Part shown: piece by piece, positions 53,608 to 64,000 of the stretch | Layout: each line of letters begins with the position of its first letter | Numbering within the stretch: position 1 is the first letter of the stretch | Assembly: GCF_037975245.1 (NCBI RefSeq) | Contig: NC_092571.1 | Span: forward strand, 15,869,917-15,933,916 | Origin: Apostichopus japonicus | Lineage: Eukaryota > Echinodermata > Holothuroidea > Aspidochirotida > Stichopodidae | Direction of reading: 5' to 3' | Length of the DNA: 64,000 bases | Made by a program: the position numbers and the translations under genes | Notes under the pieces: model-generated | The model's input: only the letters and a program-made list of their open reading frames with translations | Databases searched by the model: none | Told to the model about the DNA's origin: nothing

Positions 53608-55039
53608 CTATACTAAACATATTACCGCATGCCAAACTCAACGAGAGGAAAAGTTCATGACGTCATAGGCTATGTACTTATCTTCTAAAATATCATTTTT
53701 TTTTTGTAGTTACTTTGGAAGATACATAGTAACGCCGCCATATCCTGCCCCTCCCTGTGTTACCTCGAACATCAATGATCGCGTGCGGCGACAGAAGATG
53801 TGTAATTTCAGGCGTATAAAGATCGAAAATTTCTACTGCCTCTACAAGGTATAACACCATAATGAATATCGACCTCACCACTCCGAAAGAACGCGCATAA
53901 GAAACCTGTTTAACTAACAGATCGACAAAACTCTTCTCTGACCAAACTATAGCTAATAGCGACGACGGAGAAATCTTATGCGTGGTCAGGATCGGGTTTT
54001 ACTACTTGCCCTTTTTCTTTCTTCTCAAGATTCCCGTTTTTTATTCCCTTCGATTTTTAACTTCCCTGATGGATGCTTGACCTAATTTGTCAGCTCTGAT
54101 GAACCCTAAAAAAAAGGAAGAAAGGGGGGTAGGGATATCTTCAGGGCAAGAGTATATAACTATGGTGAAGAAGAAGTAACCATGGTGATAAATGACCAGA
54201 GATCCAATCCCAAATTTCTTCTTCTTTTTTCGCTTCAGGAGGAATCAGGAAAGCTAGTTCTTCCCTTAAAAACAAAAGATTCGGAGATAGAAATCAAGAA
54301 AATTTGAAATTCATGAGCATAATTATTGTGAGAATTTATAAACAATCAGATCTAGGAAATTAAATGAAGACGAAGATTTTGTGTACGCCTTTTTCATCAT
54401 CCACAAGATGCATTAGCATATCGTGCCTGCGCATCGCTTCTCTATGGAACGCCGAAAGGGTCAGCGCTGTTCTAAAATATGTCAACGGTCGTGTGTGTGG
54501 CTTATTTTAACATATACATATTGCTACAGTTAAATGATATGTACATTATGTATTTTTAAAGTATTTTCTGGAAACTGAGGTCGATTTGCTAAGCAAAACG
54601 GCTGAAAATTTTCGCCTTTGGGCGATGATCACACCTTGTATTTCCAAGACAAAGATTTTGCGAATTTTGTGAAAGTTTGTGAACGCTGTTGGCAACAGCA
54701 GAATGAATGATGTCATCAGGGCATTACAGCTGACATTGTCTTTGATTTTCTTTATAATATTTGAATCATTTATCCACAGAGAAAAATAACATTTCTACAA
54801 GAAAGATGCATTTTGATGAAATTCTAATAACGAAAACATTCCCAGTTGAGCCAACAGTCCAAATATATGAAGATTTAAGTCAACAAGAAGATTAAAATAA
54901 CCTTAATAAAACTTTTGAAGAGCATCTGGCTTGATGACTTCACAGACTACCAATCTCCTAGCATATTTGAAGCAGGGAGTCATTAGAGCTCCCTGGTTGA
55001 AGGATAAGCCTGTCAAAGTAAAGGCAGGCACAAAATACA

Positions 55040-55350
55040 TCCATCTGACTCAACTCTCCCCGACTACTCACCGGGTTGCTGTTGGGTCGGTGCAAGTTGC
55101 GAAAAATTTTGCTGTTGACCCGACCATGATCCAACAGTCGGTCCTCATCATGACCAAATCGGGCATATCAAATATGTTTGATGTCCGACCTGATGTCGGG
55201 GGCGGTCGCGTCACATTTAAGTCGGGTCGTGGCAGTCCACGACCTCACTGCGACAAATTCTGATGGACAGCCAATGAGGAAGGGTCGTGAAATCAGGTGA
55301 CGGCTGCAGTAAGTCAAAATGGCGGCCCACATATGGACATGCAAACAATC
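55040..55350. repeat. GTCGG-rich palindromic segment, probable decayed MITE
   Basis: The stretch is richer in CpG and GTCGG/CCGAC words than its surroundings. It includes an interrupted palindrome at 55159-55188 (TCGGGCATATCAAA, TATG, TTTGATGTCCGA), an 8-bp hairpin at 55225-55244 (GGTCGTGG, CAGT, CCACGACC) and several GACCCGACC/GGGTCGG words. The 110-residue open frame over it has no recognisable homology and is interrupted by these palindromes, so it is not called as a gene. Confidence 0.4.
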
Positions 55351-56460
55351 GTGTGAAGTCGGTCTAGTGTGTGGCTAACCTATGACCTATGCCTAGGTTG
55401 CCATGACTCCAACTCATTCCCCATGATTAGTCTGCCTTAAGTAAGTTCAATCAACAGCATTCTGAGCTAGGGACAAACTGTTGACGTGGGGCTTCCAAGG
55501 AGCAGTGTGAGATTTTGTTACATAAATTACATCAAAAATTGCAAAATCTAGAAGAAGGGCTTAGTTGTAATTTAATATAAGTATCTTAACCGGGGATAAA
55601 CTTGACAAATACTACATAAACAAAATAACCACAAAAAAAAAAACAGTTTAAAGGCTCAGACATATTCTGTGCAACTATATTAATATATTAATACAGTACA
55701 TTCATAATTGACTCCATCAAGATATTCAATAAAGTATCAATAAATTCCAGACACCTAGAAGTTCAGATGCTTAGTGTACCACTTATTTTCTCAAAGTTCC
55801 CTCCACTGTCCATCCCGCCCCCCTCCCCTTCCCCCTGCCAATGAAAAGGAACAAAGCCACATTATTCAGGGGCATGACAGAAGAGCATCCTTTACACATG
55901 ATAATAATGTTATAAACATCCTTAATACTATATGTCAATAATCTAAAAGATGAACAGGAAAAAAACAGAAGAAAAACCCAGATTGAAGAGAAGAAAGTGG
56001 AAAGATAAGATTGGCAAAGAGCTGTAATAGTAATAGAAGGCCCGGTTAAGTTGTACAAAAAACAAAAACATAAAATAAATATGACAAAAGAACATTTCCA
56101 GTCCTATTATTCAAAATTGTCCAGAAGTATAACTAATTCATCTTTTTCATCTCTCTCTCTCTCTCCCTTCTGCCTATTTTGCTCTTTTCGTAATTTTCAA
56201 ATTTAAATACTGTAGTGCATTTGGTACTTAACACTGTACTTGGATAAGTCAATACTGAATACTCAACAGGCATGGATCCAATTACCCCTAATTGGAGGGG
56301 GAGGGGATGTACACTTCCCACCCCCACCTCTCATTACCCCCACCCCACACAAAAAGTTAAAAATTAATTATTAGCACAGCCGTGTGTGTGTAAACCTTAT
56401 TACAGCCAAAACATACCATAGAATTGCACCGTTTCACATATAAGAATTTCGATTTTATTC

Positions 56461-56560
56461 TGGCGGTTCGTCGGACCCCACACGCCCCGCAACCCTACAT
56501 GAGATCCGATGAACCTAGCGCCAGATCCCATCATTTCTAAAAATCCTGGATCTGCCCCTG
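56461..56560 (-). mobile_element. MITE end, CAGGGGCAGATCCAGGATTT family (copy 2)
   Basis: On the minus strand this starts CAGGGGCAGATCCAGGATTT, and its inner sequence (GGTTCATCGGATCTCATG then TAGGG) resembles copy 1 at 46.9-47.1 kb. Only one terminus is clear. A TATATG-rich direct repeat follows it on the right. Confidence 0.45.
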
Positions 56561-56568
56561 CACGGTGT

Positions 56569-56635
56569 ACTATATGTGTTATATGTAAACTATATGTACA
56601 CTTCACTGTTATATGTGTTATATGTACACTTCACT
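56569..56635. repeat. TATATGTG / TACACTTCACT direct repeats
   Basis: Two copies of a unit ending TATATGTACACTTCACT, next to the MITE end at 56560. Confidence 0.85.
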
Positions 56636-58184
56636 ACTACAAGTGAAGTCAATACTGAACACAAACACATGGGTGTAAGAGCTCGTTTTTGGTAGAGTTT
56701 GCGCACTATATCCAGAACCTAACATTCATGCATATAGTACAGTGACTCTCTTGGCAACAAAATATGACAGAACCAAAAAGCCATCCATTATACTGTGACA
56801 GCACTAGATCAAACCATGTCAGACTTGATTAAATCGTGACAACCAGCAACAGAAAAATGTCAAAACATTTCTCTTTTGCGGGGGAAGGGAGGGGGGGGGA
56901 GGAGGAAGGAAAGTGATATCAGAAAATTCCTCTCCGTTTTTCAGAGATCGTGATGTGCTAGTAGATCAGCGTTTTTCAGGCTTTATCAAAGATTTACCTA
57001 TCCTGTGATTTGTCTTACGATATGCTGTCAGTTTTTGCACCCTCAGCTATAAACTGAAGTAATGATGATGATAATATTTTTTTTTTTTTTATCTGGCTTG
57101 ATTTATCGACATTAGAGGTGGAGACCAAAAAGTGCAATTTTATTATCAGTATGAGATAGTAAAAACCAGAATCCAATTGTGTAAAGCGAGCAGAAGGCTT
57201 TCTCTCCAAAAAAAGACTGCCAAATATCCTGTAATCTCCAAGAAATTGTATATCAAAATTACCTTTCATAAAAATGTTTTAGCTTCCATTTTTCACTTGC
57301 CAAATCAAGTTTACATGCCATATGATCCAGCTAAGCCATTGGTTAGTCTACATCGGAACTGGCTTGGCTTGTCTTGTAATTAACAATATGATTGTGATGA
57401 AATTGGCTGGCAAATACTATTTTTAAGAGCTAATAAAATAGTCTCCAATATCCTGGTTCAGCAAACAGCAGGAATTGATTAAAAAGTGTCATATAGTTAG
57501 AGAATGAAAAAAGAAAAACATTTCTAAGGTCATAATGTTGTACAATATCAACTAAATTACTTAATGTACATTTGATCTTATCCGTTGTGTTTTTCTTTTA
57601 TGAGTTTTCATGACTCAAATATTAAAATGTCAAAATTACCAAACAAAATTGAATATTCTGCCAAAGGGACTAAGCTTTCATCACTCTGATAGGACGTCAA
57701 ACAAGATATTCTTAAACACAAACATTTCTATGTTTTCATGGACTTTTGTTTGTTATTCTATCGCAGGTGGAACTTGTACTTAGTGTCTGACATGAAAACA
57801 ATATAGCTACCTTAAATGTCAAAGGTCATAAGGTTAACTGAGTCATGCAAAAGATGACAATATGACAAACTCAGCCTGGACGATTGTACTATAGTTCTGT
57901 TGTTGCTGCCGACCTAAAGGCTGTTGACCTATCATTACATTTCACACTACATAGGTGAAAGTTAATTCTTGGACCATCGATAAACATAAGACTTACACCA
58001 AGTAATAATCTCTTTGGGTCATTCAACCATCTCGCAAGCTGAGAGACCAGAAGAGCTGTACGGTAAGATATAGGTCTACAGTCAGCTATGAGTCACAACT
58101 GTTATATGCTTGCTGCCCACAACTACTACACTTGAAAACCAAAGGTGTCCCCAACCAGCATCGGGACAGTCATAAACATTCGGT

Positions 58185-58190
58185 TTTAAT
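58185..58190 (-). terminator. Candidate poly(A) signal ATTAAA for COPB2
   Basis: ATTAAA reads on the minus strand about 55 nt beyond the COPB2 stop codon. It is a known variant of the AATAAA signal. If used, the 3' UTR would be very short. Other TTTATT (minus AATAAA) sequences lie farther on, for example near 57137, so the real end could be elsewhere. Confidence 0.25.
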
Positions 58191-58244
58191 ATTTAAGGTT
58201 TTACAAGTTCCAAATATCATTCATTCTCTTTTGCTTCATAAAAG

Positions 58245-58424
58245 CTATTCGCCTAGTAAGTCTTCCTCGTCATCGTCGTCTAAATTTACACCGCTGGTGT
58301 CGATGTCGTCGTTAATATCCAAATCATCAAAATCTAAATCTAAATCGTCTTCGGGCTGTTGCTCTTGTTTTGGTTCTTTAGTATCCTCAGCGGCATCGGC
58401 TGGTGTTTCCGCCGCGCTCTGTGT
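58245..58424 (-). CDS. COPB2: COPB2 terminal coding exon, acidic tail and stop
   Basis: The final coding exon is 180 nt (59 residues plus TAG). It begins TQSAAETPADAAEDTKEP, passes through a Gln/Glu-rich stretch, and ends in an acidic tail with DDLDLDFDDLDINDDIDT and a final DDDDEEDLLGE. Vertebrate beta'-COP ends with the same style of tail (LELEDIDTTDINLDEDILDD). The acceptor is TCTGTTACAG above 58424, phase 0. With the four upstream exons it gives 242 residues from the SEAKWK segment to the stop. The tail is longer in Asp than usual but in register. The plus-strand Ser/Lys-rich open frame over this exon is an antisense shadow. Confidence 0.95.
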   Translation of the reverse strand, partial: TQSAAETPADAAEDTKEPKQEQQPEDDLDLDFDDLDINDDIDTSGVNLDDDDEEDLLGE

Positions 58425-59420
58425 CTGTAACAGACAGAAATGGAAAAAGAGGAAATAAAATCAAATTATATTATTATCGAACACCCATGCTCCTTGGCAA
58501 GAATTAGGGAAAGTGAGAGAGTGGGTGAGAGTGGAGAACAAGGGTTATAGCCATCTTGTAGGTGAGGGAGAACATTGTATACTTGTGTCCCATAACAAGC
58601 ATTACTTTTTGACCTCAAATTCAAACATAATTGCTTTGAGATACTTTCTTCAACATTCTGTTAGCCCATCTGCCTTAGCCCATCTGCCCTTCCCCTCCCC
58701 TCCCCCATTCAACCTAATTGCAGACAAAAGGAGATATTATGTAAATGATCTGCAAACACCTACTCCTCAGCTGTGGAGGGGTGAAGGGGGGGGGAGGGTA
58801 AAGACAATAACCAGTTTGTTGACGCAAGGAAGCAAAAGGAAAATTTTTATCTCACTATCACCACTTTTCTTTGCAGGAAAACATTTGATCTGCACCTCTA
58901 CATCAGATACTGATTGCAGCAGTTGTAGAAGTGTAGAGTACAGACTAAAATACTTAAAACACGTGTCTGCTACAGTAATCTGTTACCTCCGTCCCTCCCT
59001 ACTGTAACATATCATGTCTGAATATGCCAAAGGGAAGAGAACTAAGAGAATATCCAACCTGGTAGGTGCGATGGGAGAATGTTTATACTTTGAATTATCG
59101 ACTTTGTAGCCTTCAGAAATAAACAGATCTGTTTCACTGTTCACGAAATGATTTAGAGACAATCCATTTTAAATTTAGAGGATAAAACATGAGTAAAACA
59201 GAAACAAGTAACTGCTGGCCAGTATATTCTACCATCTCTCCCTTCATCATCCCCCTCACTCCCCACCCCCTCTGTCCCTCTTCCTTATAAGATAAGTAAC
59301 CTAAATAGAATACAGGGCATCAACACCTCTTAAATCGTTGAATTGTAGTGAAAAATTGTTGCTCTTTGAAACTTGCAGCAATCTATCTGTGTGTGGTATG
59401 TGGCTTACTTTCCATGCTGG

Positions 59421-59549
59421 ATTTGTTGTTAAACCTAAATTTTGTTGTTGAATCTAAATTTGTTGTTGAATCTAGCTTTGTTGTTGAATCTAATTTTGTT
59501 GTTGAATCTAGACCTGTTGTTGAATCTAGATTTTCTTGTGGAATCTAGC
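59421..59549. repeat. 18-bp tandem repeat in COPB2 last intron
   Basis: About seven units of TTGTTGTTGAATCTANNN, with the last three bases varying most. The Leu/Asn-rich and Val/Glu-rich frames over it come from the period being a multiple of three, not from a gene. Confidence 0.9.
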
Positions 59550-59858
59550 ATCTTTTTCATCCAATTTTCCATTCCAAATTTGCATGTTTCACCCAATAAG
59601 GACACTTATTCTGAAAATCTACCTGGGGGACTGGGCAACTAAACAATCAATCGATCAATCATGATCTCCTTGTTGTCCATGTAATCACCTCTGAAACAAA
59701 ACTCCCAATTGGAATGTATTGGGGTGGGGGGGGAGGAAGGGGTTCAGTGGGTTTTTTAGGGGAAAGCTTTAACCCTCAGAAGGACCAGTGGGTTTGTGAG
59801 GGCAGCCCAACAACCATCAGAAGGGGAATTTTCAGTAAATAACAGGAAGCAGACTTAC

Positions 59859-59924
59859 AGGTGTGAATCCACCACCATTGATTGCTGCCGCCATCTCCTC
59901 TAGGACATTTCTCTCAGTGTTACT
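59859..59924 (-). CDS. COPB2: COPB2 small exon (SNTERNVLEEM)
   Basis: This 66-nt exon encodes 22 residues: SNTERNVLEEMAAAING, then GGFTP. It corresponds to the NEERNVMEE segment of vertebrate COPB2, followed by a low-conservation Gly-containing linker. It is flanked by a CATCAG acceptor and a GTAAGT donor, and is phase 0 on both sides, so it could be skipped without breaking the frame. It is too short to be found by ORF length; it is assigned by its position between two firm exons and by the ERNV(L/M)EE match. Confidence 0.9.
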
Positions 59925-60176
59925 CTGATGAAAGAGAGGAAACAAAAAGAAAATATGTATTTCTGGCAGCCCTTGTATCTCCATTCATCTACGGCTCCTT
60001 TTCGGTGTTGTTACAATCATCTAATTTAACTGACTTTGCAGGTTTCTTTTCAGTCTGCATACAAGAAGAAGATCCTGCTAGGAATCGAAAACATCAACCT
60101 CCTAGCTTCCCTATACCGTATTTGGTTTTGCAATAGATTTTTATAAGAACTTTCTTCTATCTATCATGGGATCATG

Positions 60177-60242
60177 ACATATAATTTACATATAGTTTAC
60201 ATATAATTTACATATAGTTTACATATAATTTACATATAGTTT
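60177..60242. repeat. Six-copy 11-bp tandem repeat in COPB2 intron
   Basis: The unit is ACATATARTTT, alternating AATTT and AGTTT forms, so it can also be read as three 22-bp units. It has no length differences across 66 bp, suggesting recent expansion. Confidence 0.95.
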
Positions 60243-60383
60243 ACTCTCTGTAAGTTTCATAAACCTCACTCTCCAAGTCCACGTAGATGCGTACGTCGGT
60301 AAAACAGGCATCTGTATATTGGTCCAAAGACAAACACACCCCCCTCCCCCCGGGCAATGTGGTGAACAAACAGTAGAACTCAC

Positions 60384-60558
60384 GGGTACGGTAGGATAAG
60401 CAGAGGCTGGGTAAACTTTGCCTGTCTTCACAAAGTCTTCTGCTTTGCTAGCCTCTTTCAGTCCCACAAACAGGTTCTCGTACTGCGTCGGGTCGGCCAA
60501 GGCCTCCGCTGCTTTCTTGTTTGTTTGGCCAAGACTTTCCTTCCATCCTTGGACGACT
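60384..60558 (-). CDS. COPB2: COPB2 exon, C-terminal region (KAAEALADPTQYENLF)
   Basis: The exon reads VVQGWKESLGQTNKKAAEAL, then ADPTQYENLFVGLKEA, then KVYPASAYPTVP. The KAAE(S/A)LADP(T)(E/Q)YENLFPGLKEA block is one of the best conserved parts of the beta'-COP C-terminus. The acceptor is TTTTAG above 60558 (entry phase 2, forming Glu where vertebrates have Arg). The donor is GTGAGT after CCC (phase 0). The length is 175 nt. The intron between this exon and 62008 carries the hAT-like MITE described at 61025-61330. Confidence 0.95.
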
Positions 60559-61024
60559 CTAAAATTGAAGACAAAAGACGTAGACAAAAGACTCGATCTT
60601 GTGTTATATCTTTGAGTCAACCTTATATCGCAAACAAAAAGAAAGAAGAAGGTTATCAAGCAACTACGATTACAAGAAAAGAAGTATCACAGTTTTTTTT
60701 TCCATCAAAACCTTGATACTAAAAACGGGGGAGTGTCCAGGTCAGTGACAAGGCAGCTCCATGAATAATGAGCCATATGTCATCAAAGGCTGATAGATTG
60801 GACATAACAGCCTCTTGTGAAAAAAGTGAATATGCAAAGGAATGTGGAGCTGCCTTTTGTTCCTAAAGGTTGTAGTGGGAGAGGCAAAATGTTAGGAAAG
60901 AGTGCACAACTGAGGATTCCAAAAAAATTTCTTTATAAAAGTGATTCCAGTTTTGAAGCAATGCCAAAATTTGTCTCCCAAGGACCCACCGACATACATT
61001 TAGGGGAGGACAAATGACGAGGCA

Positions 61025-61330
61025 CAGGCGCATAGCCAGAAATTTGCCAAGGGAGGGGGGAGTCTGTAGGCAATCTATCAGAGCCGTATATATGGCTCTG
61101 CAAACTATCTAAGCGTGGCGCCACCATAAGTTGGCGCGAAGCATACAAGAAAATTTTGGGCGAAAATGCCTCCTAGATCGCTGGAAATGGTACTTCCCAG
61201 GCCTTGTAAGTTGCATCTAAGCATTTTCTATTTTGAAATTACTAGGGATATCATAAAAACATACCCAAAAAATATGCTCAAGTGGGGGGGCGGTCGCCCC
61301 CTTCGCTCCCCCCCCCGGGCTACGCGCCTG
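61025..61330. mobile_element. hAT-like MITE with 8-bp target site duplication
   Basis: A 306-bp non-coding element starts CAGGCGCATAGCC and ends GGGCTACGCGCCTG, so it has about 13-bp terminal inverted repeats with one mismatch. It is flanked by ACGAGGCA (61017-61024) and ACAAGGCA (61331-61338), which match at 7 of 8 positions. The 8-bp duplication and CAG...CTG ends are features of hAT superfamily elements. Inside it has G-rich and C-rich ends and an AGAGCC/GGCTCT hairpin, but no transposase. It sits in a COPB2 intron. Confidence 0.75.
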
Positions 61331-61412
61331 ACAAGGCACGCCTTAAATTGGAAGAGGAGGAAGACTTATCACAACACAATGTAATAAAGCTAATGCAACT
61401 ACTAGATCTGCT

Positions 61413-61441
61413 GCTACCATGACAACTATTTCCATGGCAAC
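61413..61441 (+). promoter_or_regulatory. Two adjacent X-box-like motifs in COPB2 intron
   Basis: GCTACCATGACAAC and ATTTCCATGGCAAC are separated by 1 bp. Each departs from the X-box consensus at one or two positions. Confidence 0.35.
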
Positions 61442-62007
61442 AGAAAGATGGTTAAATTAATGAGTGGAGGATAATCACATGTTTTTACCATAATTACTAT
61501 AAAAAGAAACCAGGGAGAGAAAACCTTGAAAGGTTAAAAACAAGTAGGACAAGAAAAGAGAAGAAAAACTAAACATGGTCTTTGAATAAGTCGGATTATG
61601 CATTTGAAGTAAAAATTTTAAGAATACCTACTGCCAACCTAAGACACCTTATGAAGAGCAGTGAGATCTCTTCTGTTTATTATTCCATTATAATGAATGA
61701 GACAGTTGATGTTTTGTTGTGAAATCCAAGATCTAAAGAAAGCCAATTTCATAAAGAAGGCTTTTTCAGGAAGGCTTTGTGCAAATCTTGTATTTCTATT
61801 TTTGGCAGCCTTAAATGGAAAGTGAACAGGTGAGCAAGTCAGATGCTCTTGAGTGGAACAATTTTCAAGGACAAAAAAGTCAGAAATATACCCCCTAACC
61901 AAGTTACCCATAATGCCCCATGACATCAATTCCTGAACACTCAAAATTGGTACACTGCATAAGAATCATTTATTCAAAATAATAGAACGAAAAAAAAAAA
62001 GACTCAC

Positions 62008-62100
62008 TCTGAAACTCTGCTAGGCAAGTAGGTCCTGGCGAAAAATGCAGCCTCAGGAAAACGCCCAGACTTACACAAGAGTTCTAGGCAATCGTTTGGT
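62008..62100 (-). CDS. COPB2: COPB2 exon, end of alpha-solenoid
   Basis: This 93-nt exon continues the solenoid: PNDCLELLCKSGRFPEAA, then FFARTYLPSRVS. The motif CLELL..(S/T)GR.PEAAF.ARTYLPS is diagnostic of beta'-COP. Entry is phase 2: the AA left by the previous exon plus A makes Lys, giving GKPNDCLELL where relatives have GKVDACLELL. Exit is also phase 2, before GTGAGT. The acceptor is a short pyrimidine stretch ending TTGCAG. The ORF is too short to stand out by length alone; it is assigned by homology and exact splice closure with both neighbours. Confidence 0.94.
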
Positions 62101-63423
62101 CTGCAAGATAAAATATTATAGTATTTCATATCTTTACATTAGTGATGGGAACAGGTACCCGGGGGACCGACCTAATAAAATTACTACCCTGTCCAAGCTG
62201 TCCCTACTCGGTCCGAAAAGTTGTAAAACTGACTAAGATCGTTCTCCTTTTTCAGTTTAATACATTTTTATTTGAATTAATGAAAGGGAGGAAAAGATTC
62301 ATGAGCATATTTCCTTAATTTCATCTTCTGGTGATATTCCCTTCTATTTTGATGTTTTTTTCTGAAGTATAAAGTTTGGTGAAAATTTGTTACTCTTCCC
62401 CCCAAGAAAGTTTTGATCAACTGCATTTGTTACTTTTTACAAGTGCACACTGTACTGTATAGCCTAAGCAATCTCTCCGCATTGCATATTTGCACACTTT
62501 CTATGCAACATAACTTGACCTTTGTACTCTTGGGCAGCTCATAAGTTAACCACCCCCATGTTGAATTTAGTGGAACAGTCCCACAAAAGATGAACTTTTC
62601 CATACTTGAAAGAATCAAGCAACACCTGAGTGTCGGTAATTACACACCGGACATAACCATTTAACAATAAGGGTTGATTGATGTAGTTTCTACGGATTTT
62701 CCAACTAATTTATTAGTAGCAGGGACTTGACGGAGCGCTAACCTTAGTGCACATCAATCAAAGAACAGGTTGGATAGGCCTAGCACAAGTATGATATTGC
62801 TGTGCCACATAAGTGCCGTAACTTTCTTGAAAGAAAGGTTGGTTGCAAAATATACTGTTAACTGTCTCCCATTAATTACTTTAGCGTTTATGCAAATATA
62901 CCCCAACAAATGCTTTAAGGAAATTTTCAATCATGCAAAGCACATTTTCACGAGTAATTTGTTCAATGGGGCATTGCACTGTTAGGCTGGAAAAGCGTAG
63001 AGTTGCACACTTGTAAGTTACAAAACTTTTTCATATTTTTCATATCAATTAACAGGGGAGAAACAATTGCATGTGTTCATTTTCAAAAGTAATTTTAATA
63101 ACATATAAGTAGAAAATATAATATGCAGCCTTGCCGTATATACCAGTTCACAGGTTAAACAAACAGTTGTTTACAGTCTTACCATTACGTGACTGAAGGC
63201 CTGCATAGCCTTTATATACATAGTGACATTAGGCTTATTAATTGCCCTTTAGTATAGGCCGAGTTGGGTTTTAGGTTGAATGTGTAAATGAACCGGTATC
63301 CAGGGACAGACCGAAATTAGCAAACAGTACTCAGGAGCAAAGTTTTGGACCGTTCCCATCACTAGTCTACAGGCACCCATTGAATACATAAAAACATGCA
63401 CATAGCTGTATATAATTAAAAAC

Positions 63424-63512
63424 ATGAACATACATACCTATGCATATACATACATACATATATACATAAAAACATACATAAATAAGTACATAAAAACATA
63501 CATACAATGGTG
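63424..63512. repeat. ACAT-type microsatellite in COPB2 intron
   Basis: Imperfect ACAT and ACATAAAA units. It lies close to the donor of the exon ending at 63599. Confidence 0.9.
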
Positions 63513-63598
63513 CTCAAGACAAAGTAAAGCTTTCTGTATATATGTTTAGATATTTTAAACTTTCACAAAATGACAATCAAAACTCATTTCTGACTCAC

Positions 63599-63813
63599 TT
63601 TCCCTGGAGGAAAAATGCCATGAAGGCAATGTTGTTCTTCTCTGAGGTGGCAGCGTTGTCTGCTAACTTGGAAACCATGTCCATATCTCCCGAACAGCTG
63701 GCCAATAGGAGTAGTCCTCCAAAGTCATGAGCCTTGTGCAAACACTCTTGTGCCATCCTGAACTCACACTTGTTCGTTGCCATATCAGCAAGCTGCTTCC
63801 ACTTGGCTTCAGA
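63599..63813 (-). CDS. COPB2: COPB2 (coatomer beta' subunit) internal exon, alpha-solenoid
   Basis: The exon encodes part of the alpha-solenoid of beta'-COP. It starts SEAKWKQLADMATNKCEF, continues through AQECLHKAHDFGGLLLLA, and ends NNIAFMAFFLQGK, matching the corresponding COPB2 stretch of other animals. Beta'-COP is a subunit of the COPI coat that forms vesicles for Golgi-to-ER and intra-Golgi transport; with alpha-COP it makes the outer coat and binds dilysine cargo through its N-terminal WD40 domains (outside this window). The acceptor is AAATCAG above 63813 (phase 0). The donor is GTGAGT below 63599 (phase 2). The length is 215 nt. Upstream exons lie beyond the right edge; 63814-64000 is intron with CCT and CA microsatellites. 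Confidence 0.95.
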
Positions 63814-64000
63814 CTGATTTAATAACAAAGGCAAAATGGAAATCAGAAAGATAAAATGACGAGGGAATCACTGTTTGCAATGACTCAAGGACAAATTAGA
63901 ATATATAAAACTTACAAGGAATGGCAGGAAAGATAAATGTACAACGGATATTCTATGATGAACACCCCCATCCTCCTCCTCCTCCTCCCCACACACACTA

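Larger units (their letters stand above)
35746..58184. other. Intergenic region between SPEN and COPB2, about 22.4 kb
   Basis: No protein-coding exon with recognisable homology was found on either strand. Open frames are short and compositionally biased, or fall on repeats. The region contains AT, CA/TA/CATA and TATG microsatellites, poly-C/G runs, a tRNA-like SINE head (near 50.2 kb), a U2-headed repeat (52.04 kb), a hAT-like terminus (53.05 kb), MITE copies (46.9 and 56.5 kb), palindromic hairpins (44.0, 51.0, 55.0-55.2 kb) and a cluster of E2F-like and X-box motifs (51.56-51.76 kb). A non-coding RNA gene or distal 5' exons of SPEN could be present without being visible. Confidence 0.6.
60559..62007 (-). 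other. COPB2: COPB2 intron with MITE and X-box pair
   Basis: The 1449-bp intron is bounded by GTGAGT and TTTTAG. It contains the 306-bp hAT-like MITE (61025-61330) and two X-box-like motifs side by side (61413-61426 and 61428-61441). No exon was seen inside it. Confidence 0.85.

Noticed and set aside
54931-55263. A 110-codon frame starting MMTSQTTNLL
   Set aside because: It runs through palindromes and repeat words and has no known motif; kept as a finding, not as a gene.
58132-58458. A plus-strand Ser/Lys-rich 108-codon frame
   Set aside because: It is the antisense of the COPB2 acidic tail; the minus frame has homology and exact splice sites.
58513-59007. A 164-codon plus-strand frame, the longest in the window
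   Set aside because: It lies inside the last COPB2 intron, includes poly-C/G and intron-like sequence, and shows no domain or family motif.

Overview
This is a gene-poor window of animal nuclear DNA. It is AT-rich, dense in microsatellites, poly-C/poly-G tracts and transposon debris, and has spliced genes with long introns. Two protein-coding genes can be recognised, both on the minus strand and both cut by a window edge. The gene families, the intron-rich structure and the repeat style point to a marine invertebrate, probably a deuterostome; an echinoderm such as a sea cucumber would fit. The species cannot be fixed from this sequence alone.

Layout. From about 35.75 kb down to the left edge lies the 5' part of a split-ends gene (SPEN/SHARP family, a nuclear RNA-binding transcriptional corepressor). 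Its first coding exon is at 35476-35558 and its second at 4813-5067. They are separated by an intron of about 30.4 kb that cuts the first RNA recognition motif (RRM). The exons join in frame across consensus splice sites. The remaining exons are presumably beyond position 1, because none was recognised between 1 and 4812. A CRE-type palindrome (TGACGTCA) and a CCAAT box lie just upstream of the start codon.

From 58245 to the right edge lie the last five coding exons of COPB2, the beta'-COP subunit of the COPI coatomer: the end of its alpha-solenoid and its acidic tail. All four introns close with matching phases and give a continuous 242-residue C-terminus ending at a TAG codon.

The 22.4 kb between the two genes holds no recognised protein gene. 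It carries MITE and SINE debris, palindromic hairpins, two E2F-like sites next to an RFX-type X-box, and long AT and GT microsatellites. The two genes belong to unrelated processes (transcriptional repression and vesicle coating) and show no sign of acting together.

The less ordinary signals are: two copies of a repeat headed by U2 snRNA stem-loop I, which share sequence that is not from U2; a dispersed family of short, nearly perfect hairpins; an hAT-like MITE inside COPB2 with an 8-bp target duplication; several mobile-element families present twice; and recurrent X-box (RFX-like) motifs. No bacterial operon, CRISPR array, phage or virus was seen.
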